From positions 1 through 64,000 of the forward strand of contig MKUE01000123.1 in assembly GCA_001897675.1 (NCBI GenBank): DNA of 64,000 bases. The letters run 5' to 3'. The stretch comes from Thiobacillus sp. 65-1059. GTDB lineage: Bacteria > Pseudomonadota > Gammaproteobacteria > Burkholderiales > Thiobacillaceae. This document shows positions 26,741 through 34,761 of the stretch, piece by piece. A model generated the notes under the pieces. That model was not told the DNA's origin. It was given only the letters and a program-made list of their open reading frames with translations, and searched no databases. The translations under genes and the position numbers were made by a program. Each line of letters starts with the position of its first letter. Positions within the stretch are counted from its first letter, which is position 1.

Positions 26741-26855
26741 TTTCCCGCCTGCCGTTTCACCATATAAATACGCCACAGACGGACTGCGCCATGCCATCGG
26801 GATAGCGCGGGCCGTCTCGATCCCGAACGCTATCGAAAACGAAAGGAGCAAGACC

Positions 26856-28136
26856 GTGCGCAATCTGATTTTTGGACATCTTGTCTATCTCTACACCCCA
26901 TTGGGCATCCTTGCCTGCCTCCTGGGCGTACTCATGGGCGGGGACTGGGTTTGGCTGGGCGTGGGCATTTTCGGCCTGAACATCATGCTGGACACCCTGA
27001 GCTCGGCCTTCCACACCAAGGGTGCGGCCACCAACGCAAAAGGCCAGCCCGTGGGCTCGCCCGCCTTCCTCAACCTGATGATGTACGCCCAGCTGTTCAG
27101 CTTCATCGGCTTGCAGATCGCGCTCGCCTGGCGCGTGTTCCAGTACGCGTCCGGCGCCCCCGTCGAGACCATGACGTGGAACGGATACGAATACCAGAGC
27201 GGCCTCACCGGCCTGCAACTGATCGGCGCCACCCTCTCCGTGGGCATGCATCAGGGTCTGGGCATCATGTTCGGGCACGAGCTATCCCACACCAAGGGCT
27301 TCAGCTTCCTCATCTCGCGCGCGATGATGGCACTGTCGGGCGCCGCCCACTTCTGCTTCGCCCACGTCTACAACCATCACCTTGAACTGGGGCGTGCCTG
27401 GATGGGGCCCGAGGGCAACAAGATGGGAGATGACACCGACCCCGCCACCGCGCCCCGCGGCCGCAGCCTGTACAAGCACTTCGTGATTTCCCATATCGGC
27501 CAGTCCTACTTCGGCATCATGACCGAGAAGAAGCGCCTCAAGCGGATGGGCAAATCCTTCTTCTCGCTTTCCAATCGCTGGATCCGCGGCTATCTCCTGA
27601 GTCTGCCCACCGTGGCCCTGTTCCTCGGCGCCGGCTATCTGGCGGGAGGCCAGAACGGCCTGCTGATCGGCCTCGCCGTCATGCTGGTGGTGTGGGTGAT
27701 CTCCAACTTCGAGCTGGAGGCCCTCAACTACATGGAGCACTACGGCCTGATCCGGGTCAAGGGCGAGCCCATCGAATACCGCCATTCCTGGGACAACGAC
27801 AATGCCTTCACCAGCTGGGCCTTCATCGAAATCGGCCGCCAGGCGGATCACCATGACCGCGGCGAAACCCATTTCTGGGAACTGACCAGCGTGGGCAATC
27901 CGTCCACCCCGAGCGGCGCTCCCAATGCCCGTATCGGCTACTACACCGAGTTCGTCCTGGCCCTGATTCCGCCCCTGTGGCACGCGGTCTACAAGAAGAA
28001 GCTGGCCATCTGGGACCGCGACTTCGCCAGCCCCGAGGAGCGCAAGATCGCCGCCGCGATCAACCGCAAGGTGGGTTACGAAGTGCTCCCCGAAACGATC
28101 AGCGGCCAGAAGCTGGAAGTCAGCTACGCCATGTAA
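26856..28136 (+). CDS. AlkB-like membrane di-iron monooxygenase
   Basis: This 426-residue polytopic protein of the alkane 1-monooxygenase family would hydroxylate a small hydrocarbon, ether or related substrate using O2. Histidine boxes: HELSH (141-145), HVYNHH (170-175), NYMEHYGL (His295), and a final box that reads QADHH (Gln329, His332, His333) where AlkB has HSDHH. One likely iron ligand is thus Gln. The start is GTG 26856 with GAAAGGAGC upstream. Globin and ferredoxin-reductase genes follow in the same direction. Confidence 0.87.
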   Translation: MRNLIFGHLVYLYTPLGILACLLGVLMGGDWVWLGVGIFGLNIMLDTLSSAFHTKGAATNAKGQPVGSPAFLNLMMYAQLFSFIGLQIALAWRVFQYASGAPVETMTWNGYEYQSGLTGLQLIGATLSVGMHQGLGIMFGHELSHTKGFSFLISRAMMALSGAAHFCFAHVYNHHLELGRAWMGPEGNKMGDDTDPATAPRGRSLYKHFVISHIGQSYFGIMTEKKRLKRMGKSFFSLSNRWIRGYLLSLPTVALFLGAGYLAGGQNGLLIGLAVMLVVWVISNFELEALNYMEHYGLIRVKGEPIEYRHSWDNDNAFTSWAFIEIGRQADHHDRGETHFWELTSVGNPSTPSGAPNARIGYYTEFVLALIPPLWHAVYKKKLAIWDRDFASPEERKIAAAINRKVGYEVLPETISGQKLEVSYAM

Positions 28137-28208
28137 TCCCCCGCGCCGCCAGGCGCGGCCTCGGGCGGCCGGAATGGTCCGGCTGCCCAGCCACCCAAGG
28201 AGATCGAG

Positions 28209-28601
28209 ATGAACGCACCCACCGAAACCGCCCTGCAACAGGACACCGCCACCCTCTACGAGCGCCTGGGCTGCCGCCCCGGAATCGAAGCCATCGTCGA
28301 GGACATCTGGAACAACCACGTGAGCAATCCGCTGGTCAACAAGCGCTACGCCAACAGCGACCCGGCCACGGTCAAGCGCCTGGTCACCGAAATGTGCTGC
28401 GCCGGATTCGGCGGCCCCGAGACCTACACCGGCAGGGACATGCTCACCACCCACAAGGGCATGAACATCAACGACACCGAGTTCGTGGCCGTCTGCGACG
28501 ACGTGCTCAAGGCCCTCGACAAGCACAACGTGGGCAAGCGGGAGCGCGACGAAATCCTGTGCATCCTCTACTCCCTCAAGGGCGACGTGGTTTATCAGTG
28601 A
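28209..28601 (+). CDS. Truncated haemoglobin
   Basis: This 130-residue globin of the truncated (2-on-2) group has LYERLGCRPGIEAIVEDIW, FGGPETYTGRDM and the proximal-His region LTTHKGMNINDTEF. It may bind O2 or detoxify NO or peroxide close to the monooxygenase. AAGGAGATCG precedes the ATG. It is placed between the AlkB-like enzyme and its probable reductase. Confidence 0.9.
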   Translation: MNAPTETALQQDTATLYERLGCRPGIEAIVEDIWNNHVSNPLVNKRYANSDPATVKRLVTEMCCAGFGGPETYTGRDMLTTHKGMNINDTEFVAVCDDVLKALDKHNVGKRERDEILCILYSLKGDVVYQ

Positions 28602-28664
28602 GGCAACCCGGCATCGCCCGGCCGCACGCCGGGCGATGCCCACTTATGCAAAAGGAGTCGTGAC

Positions 28665-29729
28665 GTGTTCGGACTGTTCGCCCGCAAAGGGCCCTTTACC
28701 GCCAAGCTGTCGCCCAGTGGCAAGAGTGTCGAGGTCAAGGCCGGCGACAATCTCCTCAAGGCTGCGCTGGATGCCGGCCTGCCCTGGCCCCACAACTGCC
28801 GCGTGGGCTCCTGCGGCCAGTGCCGCGCCCGCCTGGTCAGCGGCAAGATCAAACCCCTCAACGACTTCAGCTACGTCCTGGACGGGAAGGAACTGGATGC
28901 GGGCATGATCCTGGCCTGCCAGGCCTGCCTGCGCAGCGACGTCGAGATCGAGGTGTGCATGGAGGAGAATCAGGCCCTGTCGCCCGCCAAGAGCGTGGCC
29001 GGCGACATCGCCCTGTCGCGCCCCCTGACCCACGACATCCTCGAAATCCGGGTGCGCCTGGATGAGCCGCTGCCCACCTATTTGCCGGGCCAGTACGCCG
29101 AGCTTTCCGTTCCCGGCGTGATCGAGAAGGCGCGCTCCTATTCCTTCGCGAGCGCGCCCGGGAATGCGCCTGCGGATCAGGTCAGCTTTTTCATTCGCCA
29201 TGTCCCCGGCGGACAGATGTCCTCCTGGCTGCACGAGGCGAACCGCGAAGGCGCCCGAGTCGCCGTCAACGGCCCATTCGGCAGCTTCTGGCTGCGCGAA
29301 TCGGAGGCGCCCATGCTGTGCGTCGCCGGCGGCAGCGGCCTGGCGCCCGTCAAAGCCCTGCTGGAACAGGTTTCCATGCAAGGATTCGGGCGCCGGGTAA
29401 CGTTCGTGTTCGGTGCCCGCACCCAGAACGATCTGTATTGCCTGGACGATATTCAGCACATCAAGGCCAGGGGCAACGGCCATTTCAATTTCATCCCGGT
29501 ACTATCGCAGGAGCCGGAGGACAGCGACTGGCAAGGCCTGCGCGGACGCTGCACCGACATCCTCCTGCCCGCGGTCCCCGATCTGGCCAGCAGCCACGCC
29601 TACCTGTGCGGTCCGCCCGGCATGATCGACAGCGCCATAGCGCGCCTTACCGAGGCCGGCGTGCGCAGCGAACACATCTATTACGACAAATTCCTGGACG
29701 CCTCCCATATGCCTGGCGGCCGGGCCTGA
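28665..29729 (+). CDS. NADH:ferredoxin-type reductase with N-terminal 2Fe-2S domain
   Basis: This 354-residue reductase has a plant-type 2Fe-2S domain (CRVGSCGQC, then CQACL, residues about 45-90), an FAD domain (ARSYSFAS) and an NAD domain (LCVAGGSGLAPVKALL, AYLCGPPGMID). This layout is used by xylene and methane monooxygenase reductases. It is the expected electron donor for the AlkB-like enzyme. The start is GTG 28665 with AAAGGAG 7 bp upstream. Confidence 0.92.
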   Translation: MFGLFARKGPFTAKLSPSGKSVEVKAGDNLLKAALDAGLPWPHNCRVGSCGQCRARLVSGKIKPLNDFSYVLDGKELDAGMILACQACLRSDVEIEVCMEENQALSPAKSVAGDIALSRPLTHDILEIRVRLDEPLPTYLPGQYAELSVPGVIEKARSYSFASAPGNAPADQVSFFIRHVPGGQMSSWLHEANREGARVAVNGPFGSFWLRESEAPMLCVAGGSGLAPVKALLEQVSMQGFGRRVTFVFGARTQNDLYCLDDIQHIKARGNGHFNFIPVLSQEPEDSDWQGLRGRCTDILLPAVPDLASSHAYLCGPPGMIDSAIARLTEAGVRSEHIYYDKFLDASHMPGGRA

Positions 29730-29785
29730 ACCCCGCGCGCGGTCGGATCCGTGGCCGGCCGTGCGTGGATTCCCTGCCCGCGGCA

Positions 29786-29800
29786 GGTAGTTTCCCGAAT
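29786..29800. promoter_or_regulatory. AGTA-N2-TTCCC motif, copy 2
   Basis: GGTAGTTTCCCGAAT differs from copy 1 (21137-21151) at three positions. It lies 57 bp after the reductase stop. The stretch 29730-30001 has no other gene apart from a 15-codon frame at 29826 that was not trusted. Confidence 0.35.
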
Positions 29801-29942
29801 GGCAGTTTTTCCACCGAAGTCCACAATGAAGCCTTCTTCCAGCGCTTCTTTGCGTGCCAGTTTCGCTGGATGAAGCGATTGTCTGTTTTGCTTTGACGGG
29901 CCACGTCTCTTCGTATATCTCCTCCCGGCCCGTTAAATTTTG

Positions 29943-29971
29943 GCGGGCCCATTCCGGGCCCGCATTTTTTT
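29943..29971 (+). terminator. Rho-independent terminator
   Basis: GCGGGCCC pairs with GGGCCCGC around ATTCC, then A and seven T. It is the probable end of the AlkB-globin-reductase transcript, 214 bp after the reductase stop. Confidence 0.85.
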
Positions 29972-30001
29972 GCAGGGTGCTCTCCGACCGTCGGCCATAC
30001 C

Positions 30002-30568
30002 ATGCGCCACTACGGCGCCATGTTCGGCTTCATCATCGTCTCGCAATCCCGCACCACCCAGACCCAATCCTCCAGCGGCGGCGGCTTCAAGAAAACCGTC
30101 ACCACCACGGTCGAACTCCAGCAGGAAAACGCCCAGACCGCAGCGATCTGCGTCTCAGCCACGCAAACCGCCAGCGAAACCACCGGCTGCGACGACCCCG
30201 CCCACATCGCTATTTCCGGCGTAGCCGTCTCGCCCTGGAAGGGCGGCAGCATGCCCATGGACGAGGAAATGGTCTACAAGTGGGTCCACAAGCAGTCGTC
30301 GTGGTCGATCGCGTTCTTTGCGGTGGTGCTGGCGGTTGTGACGTGGGGAATTGCAACGGTCTTGGTGCAAGGACTAGCCACGCCCCTTCTTCTCGCCCTT
30401 GGGTTTCTTGGTTTTGTCGTGGCCGATGAAAGTTTCATCCACCTCAACCGCACCGCCGCAGGAGCCAAACGGAGAAAAATCGCCGGAGCGCATCGCCTCA
30501 CGAATACGGTGGGACATGAACCAAGCCGACTTGAGAGTAATGCCAAGAGTGCGGCGCAACTGGTTTGA
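30002..30568 (+). CDS. Hypothetical membrane-anchored protein, probably disrupted
   Basis: This 188-codon frame was not recognised. Residues about 95-125 form a membrane segment (SIAFFAVVLAVVTWGIATVL), preceded by a Ser/Thr/Gln-rich region. From about 30374 on the DNA is the antisense of an IS1595 transposase remnant. The genuine protein is therefore probably shorter, about 124 residues, and its last 65 codons are readthrough into the element. Whether it is expressed is unclear. Confidence 0.3.
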   Translation: MRHYGAMFGFIIVSQSRTTQTQSSSGGGFKKTVTTTVELQQENAQTAAICVSATQTASETTGCDDPAHIAISGVAVSPWKGGSMPMDEEMVYKWVHKQSSWSIAFFAVVLAVVTWGIATVLVQGLATPLLLALGFLGFVVADESFIHLNRTAAGAKRRKIAGAHRLTNTVGHEPSRLESNAKSAAQLV

Positions 30569-30580
30569 GCTGACACCCGT
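30374..30580 (-). mobile_element. IS1595-family transposase remnant
   Basis: About 69 codons of a DDE transposase of the ISXO2/IS1595 type: GVSSNQLRRTLGITLKSAW, MSHRIREAMRSGDF and the catalytic-Asp block AVEVDETFIG, ending KPKGEKKGRG before a stop. The N-terminal zinc part and the C-terminal half are missing, so this is a dead fragment. It cuts into the membrane-protein gene on the plus strand. Confidence 0.8.
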
Positions 30581-30619
30581 TCTGCTGGCCCGGCGGCGCC
30601 AGCGCAGACAGGCGCGGGA

Positions 30620-30943
30620 TTATGCAGACAGTTTTGCGCTTGCCAGGCGGTTGAGGCTGACGCCCTGTTCGGCCGCCTGAATTGCCAGGGCGCGATGCAC
30701 TTCGGGCGGAATGCGTACGCGAAACTCTCCGCTGTAATGCTTCTCGGCGAACGGCACAGGAATCGGCTCGCCAGATGCCCGCATATCGGTAACCACTTCG
30801 GCCACAAGCTTGCGGATTCCATCCAGGGCGGACTCGGGAGTACCGGCCAGCCACGACAGGGACGGGAATTCGGCGCACAAGCCGACATGCTCGCCATCCT
30901 CGGGTAGCCAGGTGACACGGAATGTATAGTGGTCAATGCTCAT
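30620..30943 (-). CDS. hicB: HicB-type antitoxin
   Basis: This 107-residue protein has the HicB partial-RNase-H-like fold (YTFRVTWLPEDGEHVGLCAEFPSL) and a C-terminal ribbon-helix-helix-like segment (FRVRIPPEVHRALAIQAAEQG) for operator binding. Start ATG 30943 lies inside the end of the hicA gene (11-bp overlap), so hicA-hicB are coupled with the toxin first. It belongs to a mobile-DNA scar. Confidence 0.82.
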   Translation of the reverse strand: MSIDHYTFRVTWLPEDGEHVGLCAEFPSLSWLAGTPESALDGIRKLVAEVVTDMRASGEPIPVPFAEKHYSGEFRVRIPPEVHRALAIQAAEQGVSLNRLASAKLSA

Positions 30944-31190
30944 TGCGCATACCCTCCAGTTTGTCGATTGCCAAAAGAACCTGCCGAACCTGATACGCCT
31001 TGGCCTTGCCTTTGTCGTCCTGGATATTGATCCGGGGATCACCGATCCAAGGAGTTTTGAAGATCGCATGACTGGTTCCCGCTTGGCGCGGCTTTCCGAA
31101 ATGCTCCTCACATACTTTCTTGAGATCGCTGAAGCGGACGTTTGCCGGCTCGCGCTTCATTTGATCAAGTACTTTCCGGGAATCGACCAT
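30933..31190 (-). CDS. hicA: HicA-like mRNA interferase toxin
   Basis: This 85-residue protein has the double-stranded-RNA-binding fold of HicA. The catalytic His is probably in AGTSHAIFKTPW. The family cleaves mRNA when free of HicB. It is somewhat longer than typical HicA (about 60-80 residues). It lies directly upstream of hicB with an 11-bp overlap. Confidence 0.78.
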   Translation of the reverse strand: MVDSRKVLDQMKREPANVRFSDLKKVCEEHFGKPRQAGTSHAIFKTPWIGDPRINIQDDKGKAKAYQVRQVLLAIDKLEGMRNEH

Positions 31191-31231
31191 ATTTAAATGG
31201 TATCAATATTGGAACCATTTTTCAAACAGAA

Positions 31232-31570
31232 TCAGCCCATCTTCTTCGCCAGATCCTCAGCCCGCCGGTGGGCGTAGCGCTTGAGCATCCGAAGGGTTTT
31301 GTGGCCGGCGATACCGGCCATCTCCATGCTGTCGAACACGCCTGTCTCGAACCGGCATGAGGTGGCTTCGTGGCGCCAGTCGGAAACCTTGGATCATCCA
31401 GAAAATCTTTGTCCGGCTTTACGCCCGACTTCTCACAGCCCGCCAAATATAGCCGTTTCGCGCGCTCCTTGGCGTGCATCCAGCTTTGCTTGATAGCGCG
31501 GGTCGCCGTCGGGAAAACTCTGCAACTGACGGCGCGGGCATTGTTTCTCTCTTGCGGGGCTGGAGCCCTA
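31232..31570 (-). pseudogene. Tyrosine recombinase (integrase), C-terminal remnant with frameshift
   Basis: The catalytic C-terminal part of a phage/island integrase: RAIKQSWMHAKERAKR upstream, then after a frameshift near 31385 DWRHEATSCRFETGVF, MAGIAGHKTLRMLKRYAHR and EDLAKKMG-stop. The catalytic Arg-His...Arg, His in GHK and Tyr in RYAH are readable, but the frame is broken and the N-terminus is missing. The rest of 31571-31693 shows no feature. It records a former integrative element between the two gene clusters. Confidence 0.78.
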
Positions 31571-31693
31571 TTTTGAATGGCAACGAAACCGGCTGTGCCG
31601 CCTCCCTGACCTTCGCCTCCCCGAAAGGGCCGCAGGCCTACATCGAGGGGGCACCCGAACGCGCAACCGTGCTCCCGGGTGGCGGCCGCGCCG

Positions 31694-32086
31694 TCACGCC
31701 CGCACCGGAGTCACGTCGAAGCCAGCGCTCTTCCATGCCTCGATCCCGCCCGCCAGGGAGGTCACGTTAAGGTAGCCCAGCTGTTTCAGGGTATGGGCGG
31801 CGAAGGCGCTGCGCCCGCCTGTCTTGCAGTACACCAGGATTTCCAGCTGGCGATCGAGCAGCGTTTTCTCGCAGGCCGGATAGGTCGGGTCGACCTTGAA
31901 CTCAAGCACGCCGCGCGGAACGTTGCAGGCGCTGCCGATGCACCCCTCGCCGAATTCCGCGGGCTCGCGCACGTCCAGAAGGACGATGTCTTTTCGCGCC
32001 GCCAGCTCGCGCGCGGCGGTAGCGGCATCCCACTCGGTGATCTGGGATCTGGCCTGGGCGATGAGGTCTTGCGTGGTAAAGCTCAT
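31694..32086 (-). CDS. Single-domain rhodanese
   Basis: This 130-residue sulfurtransferase-like protein has LLDVREPAEF and an active-site cysteine C87 in VYCKTGGRSA. It probably carries persulfide sulfur in the cytoplasm. It is the last gene of the OsmC-Lpd-GcvH-like-rhodanese series on the minus strand, 31 bp after the GcvH-like gene. Confidence 0.92.
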   Translation of the reverse strand: MSFTTQDLIAQARSQITEWDAATAARELAARKDIVLLDVREPAEFGEGCIGSACNVPRGVLEFKVDPTYPACEKTLLDRQLEILVYCKTGGRSAFAAHTLKQLGYLNVTSLAGGIEAWKSAGFDVTPVRA

Positions 32087-32117
32087 GGGGGGTCTCCTGA
32101 AAATGGAAAACCGGCCT

Positions 32118-32513
32118 TCATGCTGCCAGGCCGAGGTGTTTGAGATAGTCGCCGGCCTCCAGCAGATGGCCGGTTTCCGCCGCTGCGGCCAGGCGGATGC
32201 GCAACACCCAGCCCTCGCCGTAGGGGTCGCCGTTGACCAGTCCGGGTTCGCCGCGCAGGCGCGGGTTGACCGCCAGCACGCTGCCGTCCACGGGAGCGAT
32301 CATGTCGGACACGGCCTTGTGGGATTCGATGGTCCCGAGAGGGGTATCCCGGCGAATGACAGCGCCCACCCGCGGCAGGTCCAGGAATACGACCTCGCCC
32401 AGGCTTTGCTGCGCGAAATGATTGATCCCCACCAGGGCTTCGTCCCCTTCCTGGCGCAGCAGCCAGAGGGCGTCGCGGTGATACAGGCGGTCTTCAGGGT
32501 AATGTGCTGGCAT
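32118..32513 (-). CDS. GcvH-like lipoyl-carrier protein
   Basis: This 131-residue H-protein-like fold has the lipoyl attachment lysine K66 in TIESHKAVSDM; ordinary GcvH has ESVKAASD. It stands alone, without gcvT or gcvP. Its ATG 32513 overlaps the dihydrolipoamide dehydrogenase gene. Free-standing GcvH-like proteins act in sulfur oxidation (LbpA with Hdr-like complexes) or as lipoyl relay proteins. No hdr genes are in this window, so the partner is unknown. Confidence 0.88.
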   Translation of the reverse strand: MPAHYPEDRLYHRDALWLLRQEGDEALVGINHFAQQSLGEVVFLDLPRVGAVIRRDTPLGTIESHKAVSDMIAPVDGSVLAVNPRLRGEPGLVNGDPYGEGWVLRIRLAAAAETGHLLEAGDYLKHLGLAA

Positions 32514-33909
32514 GATGGGTCTTCTCGCGTTTCATGGGTTTGTGCACGGCCTGGCCGAGCGCATCCTCGGCGGCTTCCAGCAGCGCTTCCGACAGGGTGG
32601 GATGGGCGTGCACGGTTTGGGTGACGGCATGCACGGTGGCGCCCTGGCGGATCAGCACCGCAGCCTCATGCACCATGTCGGAAGCGTGTGCGCCGACGAT
32701 GTGGACGCCGAGCAGGCGCCCGCTGACGCGGTCCGCCACCACCTTGGCCAGGCCGGTCAGTTCGCCCATGGCCTGGGCCTTGCCGAGGCCGCGCAGGTCG
32801 AAGCGGCCGCAACTGACGACATGGCCTTTTTCGACGGCATCCCGTTCGGTGAGGCCGACGCATCCGATCTCCGGCATGGTGAATACGGCCCACGGGATGG
32901 CTGCTTCGTCGAGCGGCGCGGGGTCAAGTCCCAGCGCGTGATCCACCGCCAGACGTGCCTGCGCCGAGGCGGCATGGGCCAGTGCGAGGCGGCCGTTGAC
33001 GTCGCCCACCGCATAAAGCCCCGCCAGGTTGGTGCGCATCAGGCTGTCGGTCATGATCTCGCCGCGCTGGCCCACGGCCACGCCGGCCTCTGCCAGGCCA
33101 AGTCCCGCGCTTTGGGGACGCCGCCCGACCGCCACCAGGGCGCGTTCGGCGGTGGCCACCCGCTCGCCATCGGCATAGGCGGCGACGCCGTCCGGCGTGG
33201 CTTCAAGCCGTTCCACCAGGCAGCGGCCGATGAATTCGATGCCGAGCTTGCGCATTTCCCGCTGCACGACGCTGGCGACATCCTGATCCAGGAAAGGCAG
33301 CGGGCGCTCGCCCATGGCGGTGAGGGTCACCTGCACGCCCAGGGCTTGCATGATGAAGGCGAATTCGCAGGCCACCACGCCCTCGCCGACGATGAGCAGG
33401 GAGCTCGGCAGGGTGTCCCATTTCAGCAGGTCGTCGCTGGTGGCGATGCGTTCGCCGTCGACCTGGAAACTTGCCGGCCGGATGGGGCTGGAGCCGGTGC
33501 AGACCAGCACGGCGTCGGCTTCGACCATGCCGTGTCCGGGCACCTCGACGTGCCGTCCGTCGACAATGCGGCCGCGCCCCTGGATATGGGCCACTTTGCG
33601 ATCCGCCATGAGGCCATCGATGCCGCGATTGAGCAGGCCGATAACCTGCCCGGCCTTGGCGCGCATCGCCGGCCAGTCGGCCTCGATGCTGCCGTTGAGG
33701 CGCAGCCCGTAGGTTTCCGCGCGACGCATTTTTTCTAGGAGATTGCAGACCTCGACCAGGGTCTTGGTGGGGATGCAGCCGCGATGCAGGCAGGTGCCGC
33801 CCAGGGGATGCGGATCGATCAGGGTGACGTTGGCGCCTTCCGCCGCGGCGTGGGAAGCGGCGACGTAGCCTGCGGGACCGCCGCCGATAATGGCGATGTG
33901 TTTGGGCAT
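32494..33909 (-). CDS. lpd: Dihydrolipoamide dehydrogenase
   Basis: This 471-residue flavoprotein reoxidises dihydrolipoyl groups with NAD+. FAD motif IIGGGPAGYVAA, redox disulfide C40/C45 in GGTCLHRGCIPTK, NAD-binding region LIVGEGVVACEFA, and the base motif HAHPTLSEAL are present. It is 20 bp overlapped with the GcvH-like gene, its obvious substrate here. It is not in a pyruvate- or 2-oxoglutarate-dehydrogenase operon. Confidence 0.94.
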   Translation of the reverse strand: MPKHIAIIGGGPAGYVAASHAAAEGANVTLIDPHPLGGTCLHRGCIPTKTLVEVCNLLEKMRRAETYGLRLNGSIEADWPAMRAKAGQVIGLLNRGIDGLMADRKVAHIQGRGRIVDGRHVEVPGHGMVEADAVLVCTGSSPIRPASFQVDGERIATSDDLLKWDTLPSSLLIVGEGVVACEFAFIMQALGVQVTLTAMGERPLPFLDQDVASVVQREMRKLGIEFIGRCLVERLEATPDGVAAYADGERVATAERALVAVGRRPQSAGLGLAEAGVAVGQRGEIMTDSLMRTNLAGLYAVGDVNGRLALAHAASAQARLAVDHALGLDPAPLDEAAIPWAVFTMPEIGCVGLTERDAVEKGHVVSCGRFDLRGLGKAQAMGELTGLAKVVADRVSGRLLGVHIVGAHASDMVHEAAVLIRQGATVHAVTQTVHAHPTLSEALLEAAEDALGQAVHKPMKREKTHHASTLP

Positions 33910-33969
33910 GGTGTGTCTCCTGTGCCCGTCCGGCCGCCAGGAGGCGCCGAACGGACACCTGTTTTCAGG

Positions 33970-34512
33970 TCAGACCGGAAGCGCTTCGGCCTCCACCAGC
34001 TTGCCGTTGAGGGTGACCTGGCCGCTGACCTCGATGGCGCGCATCAGGCTATCCATCACTGGGCAGTGGCTTTCCACGGTCTGCACCAGTTTCATGAGCG
34101 TTTCGGTGTCGGCTGGGCTGTTCACCTCGGTCTCGAAAATGATCTTCTGGTAGCCCGGCGGGATGGCCCCATCCATGCCGAACAGGCCGCGCAGGTCGAG
34201 ATAGCCGCGCAGATTGACCTTGACGCTATCGAGCTTGACGCCCATGACCGAGGCGTAGGCGCTGTACATGATTTCCTGGCATGCGCCCAGTGCGACCAGC
34301 AGCAGTTCCACCGGATTGGGCGCGGCGTCGGCCCCTCCCAGCTCGGGCGGCTCGTCGACGATGATGGGCGGAAAGTCGCGCACCCTGGCGCTGCAGCGCA
34401 CGCCCTCTTCCAGCCGGGTATCGGCACGGAATACCACCTTGGCGGCGCCGGGATTGCCCTGGATGCCGGCGATGGCCTGCATCAGGGCGGCTTTGACGGT
34501 TTCTTGCGACAT
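33970..34512 (-). CDS. OsmC-family thiol peroxidase-like protein
   Basis: This 180-residue OsmC/Ohr-type protein has Cys78 in ALGACQEIMY and Cys150 in VESHCPVMD. The family reduces organic hydroperoxides with thiols, often lipoylated proteins, as the reductant. A neighbouring GcvH-like lipoyl protein and Lpd make that plausible. It ends 60 bp before lpd. Confidence 0.88.
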   Translation of the reverse strand: MSQETVKAALMQAIAGIQGNPGAAKVVFRADTRLEEGVRCSARVRDFPPIIVDEPPELGGADAAPNPVELLLVALGACQEIMYSAYASVMGVKLDSVKVNLRGYLDLRGLFGMDGAIPPGYQKIIFETEVNSPADTETLMKLVQTVESHCPVMDSLMRAIEVSGQVTLNGKLVEAEALPV

Positions 34513-34627
34513 GGTCAGTTTCCTCTCGTGTGTGGGGGGATCGGCGGCGCGCGACAGTGCATGCCGTTGACTGCATTAAATGGGATTGCAGCGATGAAAA
34601 TAAGTCGGACGAGCGCGCATCCGGATG

Positions 34628-34643
34628 AGTAGATTCCCCTAAT
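34628..34643. promoter_or_regulatory. AGTA-N2-TTCCC motif, copy 3
   Basis: AGTAGATTCCCCTAAT lies between the osmC start and the end of the response-regulator gene. Compared with copies at 21137 and 29786 it has one extra T before AAT. It is about 115 bp upstream of osmC and on the opposite strand to that gene. Confidence 0.38.
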
Positions 34644-34761
34644 CCGGATTGGGTATGCCCGGCGGAAACCGCCCGGCACGCGCCGCAAGGATGCCTGCGC
34701 TTGACGGCACGGCCAGCCTTCCCGGGCAAAATGGCGCGGGACTGCGGCGGCAGGTGCGGTT

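Noticed and set aside
26628-26855. Possible sigma-54 promoter for the AlkB-like gene
   Set aside because: No GG-N10-GC word with a proper -12 element; only an inverted repeat is seen.
29826-29873. A 15-codon frame (begins MKPSSSASLRA) after the reductase gene
   Set aside because: No ribosome site and no resemblance to PqqA or other known small peptides; too short to support.
30498-30878. Further open frames around hicB and the IS fragment
   Set aside because: They are other-frame readings of hicB and of the transposase remnant.
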